This document shows positions 1 to 6,006 of a DNA stretch of 6,591 nucleotides, in pieces. Origin of the DNA: an uncultured Odoribacter sp. (GTDB lineage Bacteria > Bacteroidota > Bacteroidia > Bacteroidales > Marinifilaceae). The stretch lies in contig CAJKZL010000176.1 in the NCBI GenBank assembly GCA_905204385.1, forward strand, positions 1 through 6,591, written 5' to 3'. The first letter of the stretch is position 1. Each line of letters starts with the position of its first letter. Both the position numbers and the translations under genes were made by a program. The notes under the pieces are model-generated. The model did not search any database. It saw only the letters and a program-made list of their open reading frames with translations, and was not told the origin of the DNA.

Positions 1-51
1 GAAAAAGAGATTATAGGAGATGAAAAAGCCAGCGTTTCTAATTTTTTATAG
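1..51 (+). CDS. cas2: C-terminal end of a probable Cas2 (partial)
   Basis: The first bases read in frame 1 as EKEIIGDEKASVSNFL followed by a TAG stop at 49-51; the rest of the gene lies off the left edge. The pattern E-K-E-I-hydrophobic-G-x-[ED]-K-x-S-x-x-N, ending in two hydrophobic residues, matches my memory of the C-terminal tails of Cas2 proteins from type I-B-like systems. Cas2 is the small dimeric partner of Cas1 in the spacer-integration complex. The context fits: the gene points toward the array and ends about 220 bp before the first repeat, where the adaptation genes of many loci sit. Only 16 residues are visible and no catalytic residue is included, so the call rests on tail similarity plus position. 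It could be another cas gene or an unrelated protein. Confidence 0.6.
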   Translation, partial: EKEIIGDEKASVSNFL

Positions 52-269
52 CGTCGACCTAGAAATAGTGGTAAAATTTAGGAGGGAAATATTGAGGGTG
101 TTTGTTGTAAAAGTTCTTTGATGTATTGATATTGAGATGATTAATGGATGTCGTCAAAGGTCGGGGGTAATTTAGGTATTAAAGGTCGACTGCAAATTGC
201 TGTGGAAAATGAACTAAAGGATAGGGAAATTGATTGATTTTCTGGTATTTTTGTTGTGAAGTTTGACGG
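52..269 (+). promoter_or_regulatory. CRISPR leader
   Basis: AT-rich stretch with no convincing reading frame, lying between the end of the probable cas2 and the first perfect repeat. Repeats next to it are identical while those at the far end are degraded, which marks this side as the leader, where new spacers are inserted and array transcription starts. It contains two GTCGAC palindromes (53-58, 185-190), a direct repeat AAAGGTCG (156-163, 181-188), and a sequence at 202-230 that resembles the CRISPR repeat. The leader role is inferred from polarity and position; the functional boundaries are unknown. Confidence 0.75.
246..253 (+). promoter_or_regulatory. Candidate Bacteroidota -7 element of the array promoter
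   Basis: TATTTTTG matches the Bacteroidota -7 consensus TAnnTTTG exactly and would place the start of transcription around 258-260, about 10 nt before the first repeat. No TTTG-like -33 element is seen at the usual 19-21 bp spacing, and the surroundings are AT-rich, so a chance match is possible. Confidence 0.4.
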
Positions 270-884
270 CTTTAAATTGAACTAAGTAGAATTGAAATAA
301 CAGTTTAAAAATTTCTATAACGGAAGGTAGCTACTTTAAATTGAACTAAGTAGAATTGAAATGGGATGACTAATGACATGCTGTTCGACTGGCTGACAAC
401 TTTAAATTGAACTAAGTAGAATTGAAATAATTTTTTAATAATCAGAGATAAACGCTCAGAAATCTTTAAATTGAACTAAGTAGAATTGAAATTCCTTAAG
501 ATTTGAGTTAGAGTTTGCCGTTCTCATCCTTTAAATTGAACTAAGTAGAATTGAAATTGAATGCCGTGCGGTTGTTTAAGATCCTGCATATTTTCTTTAA
601 ATTGAACTAAGTAGAATTGAAATTGAGGTATTGCGCATCTTCCAGGACAAAGGTAAAGGCTTTAAATTGAACTAAGTAGAATTGAAATGGCTTTATCTTT
701 GAATAGAAAGGAAAGGATTTGAATACTTTAAATTGAACTAAATGGAATTGAAATGATTATACTCATCATTGTGCGTAGCTTGGATCGGAACTCTAAATTG
801 AACTAAGTAGAATTGAAATTTCCATATCGTATTCATCCATCAGCACCCGGGTTGTCTTTAAATAGCACTGAGTAGAGTTAAAAT
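270..884 (+). CRISPR. CRISPR array, 10 repeats and 9 spacers, 29-bp repeat
   Basis: Repeats start at 270, 334, 400, 464, 529, 595, 660, 726, 791 and 856. The 29-bp unit begins CTTTAAATTGAAC and ends GTAGAATTGAAAT. The first seven copies are identical; the copy at 726 has two changes, that at 791 one, and that at 856 five. Spacers are 35-37 bp and all different: 299-333, 363-399, 429-463, 493-528, 558-594, 624-659, 689-725, 755-790, 820-855. The repeat has little internal palindrome and ends in ATTGAAAT, like the 5' handle of crRNAs cut by Cas6 in type I-B and type III systems. The orientation follows from that end, from decay at the right end and from the leader on the left. Subtype is an inference because no effector gene is in the window. 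Confidence 0.97.
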
Positions 885-922
885 TTTCAAGCGCTGATTT
901 CTTCTCTCTCTTCCTTGCTTGT

Positions 923-951
923 TTTTAAATTGCATCAAACGGAATTTCTGG
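923..951 (+). repeat. Decayed terminal CRISPR repeat remnant
   Basis: Placed 67 bp after the last clear repeat, leaving a 38-bp spacer-like interval (885-922). It keeps TTTAAATTG at its left end and GAATT near its right end, about 17 of 29 positions matching the consensus. Spacing in phase with the array is the main reason to regard it as a true remnant. Its right edge runs into a G-rich tract, so the end is uncertain. Confidence 0.55.
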
Positions 952-975
952 GAGGGAGGGGGTATCCTTGTTTGT

Positions 976-1049
976 ACTTCATTGGCCATCGTTGGACAGC
1001 CGCTTGCCACGGTGGGGGCAGGTGGCTGTCCAACTGATGGCCGAAAAGT
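976..1049. other. Long near-perfect hairpin between array and operon
   Basis: The arms 984-1001 and 1024-1042 pair over 18 bp with one bulged base (T1035). Inside them, 1002-1008 pairs with 1017-1023, including two G-U wobbles as RNA, leaving an 8-nt loop at 1009-1016. Outside, ACTT (976-979) can pair with AAGT (1046-1049) across a small internal loop. On the plus strand a TTTTT run (1049-1053) follows the core by six bases, so it could end array transcription; on the minus strand no T-run follows. Lying between two converging units it may act as a bidirectional terminator or insulator. A REP-like or MITE-like palindrome is the alternative. The structure is seen directly; the function is inferred. 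Confidence 0.7.
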
Positions 1050-1139
1050 TTTTCAATCTAAAGTTTTACCTGAGAACCATTATAGGGGGAGCAGCGTTTT
1101 GCATTTGCTACTTTGTGGATATTCAGGCGGAGGGATATC

Positions 1140-2486
1140 TTAAATTCCGGTTTTGTGGTTGATGAGTGCTTTTAAGGCAGGGTCGGAGGGGCGGGGTGCG
1201 TTGGCTTCGACTATTTTGCCTTCGCGGTCGAAGACCATGAAGCGGGGGATGCCTGTGATTTTGTAATCTTTGGCGATTTTGCTGTTGCTTCCGGCGAATA
1301 ACTGGATTCCGGGCAGTTGTTCGTCTATCAGGAATTGTTTCCATTTGGCGTAGTTTTTGGCTTCGTCCAGGGAAATTCCAATGAATACAACTTCTTTTCC
1401 TTTCATTTCTTCTTCCAGTTTTTTCAAATGGGGTAATTCTTTCCGGCAGGGACCGCACCAGGTGGCCCATACATCGACCACTACGGTTTTGCCTTTGAAA
1501 TCGGATAAGGAAATCATTTTACCGCTGGAATCGGGGTAGGTGAAGTCTGCAGATACCTGTCCTTTCCGGGCATCATACAGTTTGGCTCCGATATCGTCGA
1601 GACGTTTTTTCTGGTCGGCACTAAGAATAGCCGCATATTGCTCTGCCATGCTTTGGTATTCGAAATAGGAGTGTATGGTTGTAGCTTTGTCTACCACCAG
1701 TTCTCCTTTCAACCGGGTGTTGCCGATTTGTTCCAGGGTTTTGTCCCATTGGTTCATCCAGCCTTTTTCCATGCTGACGAAAAGGGTATATCTTTTAAGT
1801 AAATCCATACCATAAGGCATTTGCAGGAGGATATCGTCCTGGAATTTTTCCGGGTCGATGATCGTGGCATAGTAAGCGATACGCTCTTCCCGACCGGGAT
1901 GCTCGGTACGGGGAGAGTAAAGATACATGATAGCATAGAAATCTTTTTCGTAGTCGATGCTACGTTTTAATAGTTCGTTGAATTTTCGGTTCGGGGTTTT
2001 CACTTTTTGTTTGAACCGGTCGGCGGCAGGCAGGAAAGCTTCGAATTCGGGAAAAAAGTCCCGGAAGGTGCTTCTGGTGCGTCCGGTACGGATGGATTTG
2101 GCTTCGATATGGCGGGATAGGGCAATCCATTCGTACAATGCGGTGTTTTCCGGGGTATTGGTTTTACCGGTCAGATAGACTGTATCGGCGTCCATGTAGA
2201 CGGAGACGGCATCTCCGCCTTTCAGGTACACCGGGTATTGGTAGTTTTGCCGGTCGCCGATGACGTAAAACCCTTCGTATTCAGGAATGAATCTGAATCC
2301 ATAGTAACCGTTGTGGTGGTAGTTGGCGGTGGCCATAACGATTTTCCGTCCGTTTTCAACGCGGTAGAGAAAAATCTCTTGTCCGACTTTCCGGCCTATC
2401 CTACACTCGACTGTTGCAGGTTTTTGCGCTTGGGATAAAAAGGTGAAGCAGAGGCCGAGGAATAAAAATAGGATTGGTTTATTCAT
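1140..2486 (-). CDS. TlpA-family thiol-disulfide oxidoreductase, exported
   Basis: 448 residues. Residues 1-20 look like a type I signal peptide (hydrophobic 5-19, likely cut after SQA), giving a periplasmic or surface protein with no lipobox. The long N-terminal part (about 24-310) begins with a beta-rich section like the DUF4369 or carboxypeptidase-like regions common in Bacteroidota TlpA proteins, followed by a charged helical segment. The thioredoxin-fold domain covers about 311-440: active site W343-C344-G345-P346-C347, cis-proline P414 in TGIP, and the WATWCGPCRKELP context typical of TlpA/ResA reductases. Such proteins reduce or exchange disulfides outside the cytoplasm; the partner is unknown. 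It is the last gene of the minus-strand series, 138 bp after the PKD-like lipoprotein gene. That gap holds a hairpin, so its expression may be partly uncoupled from the upstream genes. Confidence 0.93.
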   Translation of the reverse strand: MNKPILFLFLGLCFTFLSQAQKPATVECRIGRKVGQEIFLYRVENGRKIVMATANYHHNGYYGFRFIPEYEGFYVIGDRQNYQYPVYLKGGDAVSVYMDADTVYLTGKTNTPENTALYEWIALSRHIEAKSIRTGRTRSTFRDFFPEFEAFLPAADRFKQKVKTPNRKFNELLKRSIDYEKDFYAIMYLYSPRTEHPGREERIAYYATIIDPEKFQDDILLQMPYGMDLLKRYTLFVSMEKGWMNQWDKTLEQIGNTRLKGELVVDKATTIHSYFEYQSMAEQYAAILSADQKKRLDDIGAKLYDARKGQVSADFTYPDSSGKMISLSDFKGKTVVVDVWATWCGPCRKELPHLKKLEEEMKGKEVVFIGISLDEAKNYAKWKQFLIDEQLPGIQLFAGSNSKIAKDYKITGIPRFMVFDREGKIVEANAPRPSDPALKALINHKTGI

Positions 2487-2504
2487 GATGGGTTGATTTT
2501 GTGT

Positions 2505-2512
2505 TAAAATTA
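2505..2512 (-). promoter_or_regulatory. Weak candidate -7 element upstream of the TlpA-family gene
   Basis: On the minus strand TAATTTTA matches seven of eight positions of TAnnTTTG and lies about 19 bp before the ATG at 2486. No -33 element is recognisable at proper spacing and the start site would be very close to the ATG, so this is a weak candidate for an internal promoter. Confidence 0.2.
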
Positions 2513-2562
2513 AGGGTACTTAAAGGACCCTGCGGTTGTCTGGTCCATCGTATTTTGTTTCT

Positions 2563-2586
2563 TGCGGGCAACTCAAGTTGCCCGCA
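2563..2586 (-). terminator. Perfect 10-bp hairpin between the PKD-like and TlpA-family genes
   Basis: The stem TGCGGGCAAC pairs exactly with GTTGCCCGCA around a 4-nt loop (TCAA on the plus strand). It begins 39 bp past the stop of the PKD-like gene. On the minus strand it is followed by A-rich sequence rather than a T-run, so it is not a textbook intrinsic terminator. It could cause partial termination, stabilise the 3' end of the upstream message or mark a processing site. A second CCCGCAG copy (2594-2600, the first being 2581-2587) could compete for pairing. A weaker GGACC/GGTCC pair lies at 2525-2546. Confidence 0.5.
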
Positions 2587-2624
2587 GAGAGTTCCCGCAG
2601 GGGCCGACAGTGTTTATGATTCTT

Positions 2625-4142
2625 TTAGTTGGTCCAATTACAGATGCTTTTGACTCTGCCTTCGAGTTGGATAACTTCTTCAACGATTAGGTTACGGCTT
2701 TCGGTGGTTTCGGGTTTAACCACATATACCCTGCCTTTGTTTGCTGTGCTGTAAGTGGAAATGTAGATTTTACCCTGAAAACCAGTGCCGGTGTTATTGT
2801 TGGTGTCGTCATTCAGGTACACAATTTCGCCCAAGTTGATTTCCTGTCCGTCTTTTAATATCCGGGCAGGTTCGCAATTGTTTATCCCACCGTCTTTGCG
2901 GTAATTGTATAACCGGCCGTCCAATGCGAAATAAACAAAGCGGTTGTTGGCGTCTACCACTATACGCTGTGCTTGTTCTATCATGGCTATATTTCCGAGC
3001 AGCGCAGTAGGGGCATACCTTTCCGTCAGTTCCCATAAGCCCGGTCTTCCGGTAATGGCGAAAGTCAATTGCTGGTATGTACCGTCTTTGTCTTTGATGA
3101 TGGCGACGGTGAGATTGCCCGATACTTGTTGCATGTAAATCAGCGAGCTTCCTTCATGAGCCAGGTTTTCTTTTAAGGGAGTACAATAGCTTCCCGGCAT
3201 ATCGAATCCTTGACTGCCCTGGGCATAAAAACAGAAGCAATGCTGATCTTCGTTGTAAACAATAGCTGCATAGTTATTGCCTCCTACATAGGGAGCTGCT
3301 TTAAATTTTACCTTATTCAGTATAGCAAAATCCGAATAAATGATGTTGAAGGTGTTGTGTACGTGGGCTTCGCCGGCAGCGGTGAAATAAAGGGCGGCGC
3401 TTTTGCTCAACTGGTAGGCGGATTTGATGGAAAAGACCCCGGGAATTTTTTTGACCATCAGGAAGTCCATCATTTGTCTTTCCTTCCAGTTGAAGTCCGG
3501 CAGGGTGAGCCAACCCGACCCTTCTCCGGTGGATACCATCAGGTATTTGTTTAATACGGCATTTCCGATGGCAAGATTGGCAACACAATTGGCACCGCCG
3601 CCCCGGTAAGGAAAGCCGGAACGTTCGAGGATACCGCTTTGGTGTACTTTTTTCCCCCGGGCGTCTATGGCATAGATTTCTGCTTCCACCCGGCCTTCTT
3701 CATCTTCAGTCAGAAACAGATAGCCGTTGTTTAGCTGTTGGATTACCCGTAGTTGGAATTTATAGAGCCAGGAAACATTTGTCTTTTTCTCCGTTATTTT
3801 GTAGGTAATCTGATAGGAGGTTCCGGTTGCCAGCCAAATGGTGTCATTCAGGTCTTTGTTTTCGGATAGTTTTGTTGCCCCCGTACCTACGGTCCATGAG
3901 TAGGTATAATCGTCCGGGTTGACCGGTTCGCTCAGGGATGAACCGCGTTCTACCATTTTGTAGAGTTCCGGGCGAAGTACCAAGGCTGTTCCTCTTTCAA
4001 TGGTGGTGTCTTGCAGGTCTTCTTTTAGAAAAACATCCTGCACCCAATTGTATTCGTAATTTCCCTCATCGTCGTAACATGCGGTAGCGGCCACTATGAT
4101 ACATAATGAAAAGAGACGGTTTATCCATTTATTTCGTTTCAT
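2625..4142 (-). CDS. PKD-like family surface lipoprotein
   Basis: 505 residues. A type II signal peptide ends in the lipobox A-T-A-C with the lipidated cysteine at C22, followed by YDDEGNY; the acidic stretch just after the cysteine fits the export signal for surface lipoproteins in Bacteroidota. Residues about 33-135 form a PKD-like beta-sandwich (DDYTYSWTV near 77-85 and a closing strand LYKFQLRV). The rest, from about 138, is rich in beta strands and repeated aromatic-glycine turns and looks propeller-like. It follows the DUF4843 gene, a pairing that recurs in Bacteroidota operons with SusC/SusD. As I recall, extra lipoproteins of this sort sit on characterised SusCD peptide importers such as that of Bacteroides thetaiotaomicron. 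A role as an accessory ligand-binding subunit is inferred; no catalytic motif is visible. Confidence 0.88.
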   Translation of the reverse strand: MKRNKWINRLFSLCIIVAATACYDDEGNYEYNWVQDVFLKEDLQDTTIERGTALVLRPELYKMVERGSSLSEPVNPDDYTYSWTVGTGATKLSENKDLNDTIWLATGTSYQITYKITEKKTNVSWLYKFQLRVIQQLNNGYLFLTEDEEGRVEAEIYAIDARGKKVHQSGILERSGFPYRGGGANCVANLAIGNAVLNKYLMVSTGEGSGWLTLPDFNWKERQMMDFLMVKKIPGVFSIKSAYQLSKSAALYFTAAGEAHVHNTFNIIYSDFAILNKVKFKAAPYVGGNNYAAIVYNEDQHCFCFYAQGSQGFDMPGSYCTPLKENLAHEGSSLIYMQQVSGNLTVAIIKDKDGTYQQLTFAITGRPGLWELTERYAPTALLGNIAMIEQAQRIVVDANNRFVYFALDGRLYNYRKDGGINNCEPARILKDGQEINLGEIVYLNDDTNNNTGTGFQGKIYISTYSTANKGRVYVVKPETTESRNLIVEEVIQLEGRVKSICNWTN

Positions 4143-4209
4143 CTGTTATTTGTTTTTTAATTAGTCGAAAAAGTCCGGGTATTTTCCACCTTTTTCTGAT
4201 TTCTTATCA

Positions 4210-4244
4210 TTAAACCTTAAACCTTAAACCTTAAACTTTAAACT
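4210..4244. repeat. Heptamer tandem repeat, five units
   Basis: Three units of TTAAACC (4210-4230) are followed by two of TTAAACT (4231-4244) in the gap between the DUF4843 and PKD-like genes. On the transcribed minus strand it reads as TTTAAAG and TTTAAGG units. It forms a simple low-complexity array in the 5' region of the PKD-like gene and may vary in copy number between strains. Confidence 0.9.
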
Positions 4245-4246
4245 TT

Positions 4247-4284
4247 CATCGTTACTTTGGACCGAAGGTCCTCATCGTTACTTT
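4247..4284. repeat. 12-bp direct repeat flanking a small palindrome
   Basis: CATCGTTACTTT occurs at 4247-4258 and again at 4273-4284. The 14 bp between holds GGACC-GAA-GGTCC (4259-4271), a 5-bp stem with a 3-base loop. It lies directly after the stop of the DUF4843 gene on the minus strand. No T-run follows, so a terminator role is weak; it may be a protein-binding or RNA-processing site, or the scar of a small insertion. Confidence 0.75.
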
Positions 4285-4285
4285 T

Positions 4286-5095
4286 TTACTTAACGGCATC
4301 GGCATCCGGCCATTCTGCCGGTATTTTGTTTGAGCCGGAGGCGTGTTTGAAGGTCATGTATCCCCGGTTTTCTGCCGGGGCATCCGGATCTTTGGGCATG
4401 TTGGTGTAGTCGCCGGCTTTTATATATTCGTCGATGTAGTTTACCATGAGTACTCCGGCACCTCTTGCTTTGGCACTCATTTCTACCAGGCGTGAATCGT
4501 CATACCATGAAGCGGCGGGAATGCCCAATTCTTCGTTTACCAACCGGAATTTGGCTTCGGAAAAATATCCCAGGAAGGCTTCGTTCCAGGGGATGGGTTG
4601 TTTTATCTGATTGGTGAAGACAAGCACATGGCGGGTGATGTCGATGGTATCGTATCTTTCTACTGTAAAAGGCATATTTTGTACAAAATTTTCGTTGGGT
4701 AGCAGTCGGATAACCACCGATACCGATTTGTCTTTCAATCCTTCTTTATAAATGCGGATGGGCACCGAGGAGTAGAGGTCGTTGGCTTTCAGAACGTATT
4801 CGTTCTGTAAAGGTTCAAAGTTTACTCCGGCCTCTGCCGTTCCGCCTTCTACCGCTACCCGGAAAGTTCTGTCGTAAGCGGCCATTTCTCCTTGTCCCCG
4901 TACGGATAGTTGTATTAAGGTGTCGGGGGTATCTGCAAATGCGAATGAAAATACTGTTGTATCCAACCAGACCTGGGCTGAAGGCACATTCCGGCGGTAG
5001 AAGTAGATGTTATCCACTCCGTGATAAAATTCCAGTTGGTCTTCCTGGCAACTCCACACGCATAAAGTAGCTAAAATGATAAGTATATATTTCAT
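4286..5095 (-). CDS. DUF4843 domain lipoprotein
   Basis: 269 residues from the ATG at 5095. This start is preferred over one 33 bases upstream (5128), because it puts the basic residue and hydrophobic segment (KYILIILATLCVW) at the very N-terminus, as in a lipoprotein signal; the longer form would add 11 polar residues. The lipidated cysteine would be C16 in V-W-S-C, a slightly unusual lipobox with Trp at -2, followed by acidic residues (QEDQ). The family pattern is clear: an aromatic-rich segment near the cysteine, DTTVFSFA, a YDRTFRVAVE strand, a segment around GVNFEPL, and late in the protein WNEAFLGYFSEAKFRLV. The gene starts 53 bp after the susD-like frame ends. It is probably an accessory surface subunit of the SusCD transporter; the biochemical role is unknown. 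Confidence 0.88.
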   Translation of the reverse strand: MKYILIILATLCVWSCQEDQLEFYHGVDNIYFYRRNVPSAQVWLDTTVFSFAFADTPDTLIQLSVRGQGEMAAYDRTFRVAVEGGTAEAGVNFEPLQNEYVLKANDLYSSVPIRIYKEGLKDKSVSVVIRLLPNENFVQNMPFTVERYDTIDITRHVLVFTNQIKQPIPWNEAFLGYFSEAKFRLVNEELGIPAASWYDDSRLVEMSAKARGAGVLMVNYIDEYIKAGDYTNMPKDPDAPAENRGYMTFKHASGSNKIPAEWPDADAVK

Positions 5096-5148
5096 CGGTT
5101 TTCTTTCATAATGGGTTCTACATTTCATGGATGTAATAACCGGTATTT

Positions 5149-5871
5149 CTATTCGTACCGGTTGTTGGTTTCGCTCTCGGGCAACGGGATGATATAGGCT
5201 TTTGATATATCGACGGTATTGCCTTCATGATTCCGGATGTTATTTATCTGGTTGCGTTTGAGGAAGAAGAAGTATTGTCCTTCGCCATAAAATTCTTTTT
5301 TCCATTCTTCGTCGAGAAGGGTGTTTAGGTCGGCCCCTATCGTATTGCCTGTCTGATATCCGCGTGTCAGGCGTAGTTCTTCCAGGTAACGGGCTTTTAG
5401 TTCGTCGTCCGGCGCTGTGGCTGCTGCAATGAGGTAGAGTTCGCTTTTACGCAGGAGTGCCTGTGTTTGGTAAAGGTAGGGGTTGGTTTGTACTTCTTGT
5501 ATGACGCTGAATTTTTTGAATGTCTTGAATTCTCCCCGGTCTATCGGAGCCGTTTCCCATGCGTTTTGCCGGATATCACTGTCGGCAGTGAATAAGGTTG
5601 CAAGGAATTTGCTGGAAGCAGATAAAAGGTTGTTGTTTTCCAGGTCGAGGCTGAACAAGTCTTTGTAGAGGGTTTCGCGCTTGAGGTTGTGTATGCCGAA
5701 TAATATTTCGGGATAGAACAGGTAATCTTTGCGTCCGGTTTCGTTATCGATGGCAACGAAAGTTGCTGTAAAATTGTTGGTTTCGCCTGTATGGGGGTCC
5801 TTGCTTTCCAGTAGTGTCCGGGCAATCCGGAAGGCTTCGGCATTGTATGCCGTGCCCATGTAGTAGAGCAT
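5149..5871 (-). CDS. SusD/RagB-like protein, C-terminal fragment
   Basis: 240 residues from the first ATG after the premature stop (residue 240 of the full frame). The 45 codons between the stop and this ATG are also SusD-like but hold no ATG, GTG or TTG, so independent translation would lose them. The C-terminus is typical of the family: GEGQYFFFLKRNQINNI, then a YIIPLPESE motif just before the end. It has no signal peptide of its own, so if made by reinitiation it would stay in the cytoplasm and probably not function. It is best regarded as the remainder of the broken gene. Confidence 0.7.
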   Translation of the reverse strand: MLYYMGTAYNAEAFRIARTLLESKDPHTGETNNFTATFVAIDNETGRKDYLFYPEILFGIHNLKRETLYKDLFSLDLENNNLLSASSKFLATLFTADSDIRQNAWETAPIDRGEFKTFKKFSVIQEVQTNPYLYQTQALLRKSELYLIAAATAPDDELKARYLEELRLTRGYQTGNTIGADLNTLLDEEWKKEFYGEGQYFFFLKRNQINNIRNHEGNTVDISKAYIIPLPESETNNRYE

Positions 5872-6006
5872 TCTGGCCTTGAGTGTCCAGGCTGCATAAT
5901 AATTCAGGCGATAATTCCGGTAATCCCAGAAACCTTCTTCGCTTCCTACTCCATTGGTCAGAACGGGGTCGCCGGACAGGCGTACGATGGCTGTATCTAT
6001 GTCTGT

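Noticed and set aside
950..962. G-quadruplex at the end of the array
   Set aside because: Only three runs of three or more G occur close together (GGG, GGG, GGGGG); a fourth run at suitable distance is missing.
919..1143. Plus-strand open frame of 74 codons starting within the last decayed repeat
   Set aside because: It begins in the repeat remnant and crosses the hairpin in a different phase from the other small frame; no conserved motif or start signal supports it.
968..1162. Plus-strand open frame of 64 codons with a hydrophobic stretch, and a shorter version from an ATG at 1037
   Set aside because: It runs through the long hairpin and overlaps the 3' end of the TlpA-family gene on the other strand. 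I recognise no family, and the composition looks like chance translation of a structured gap.
4167..4196. Inverted repeat GAAAAAG/CTTTTTC upstream of the PKD-like gene
   Set aside because: A 7-bp A/T-rich stem with a 16-base loop is expected by chance in this composition.
4247..4284. Short leader peptides after the DUF4843 stop on the minus strand (ATG frames of three to seven codons)
   Set aside because: Such tiny frames arise by chance and there is no ribosome-binding signal or biased codon run to support them.
5096..5128. Upstream start of the DUF4843 gene at 5128
   Set aside because: The 11 extra residues are polar and would bury the lipoprotein signal; the start at 5095 puts the signal peptide at the N-terminus.
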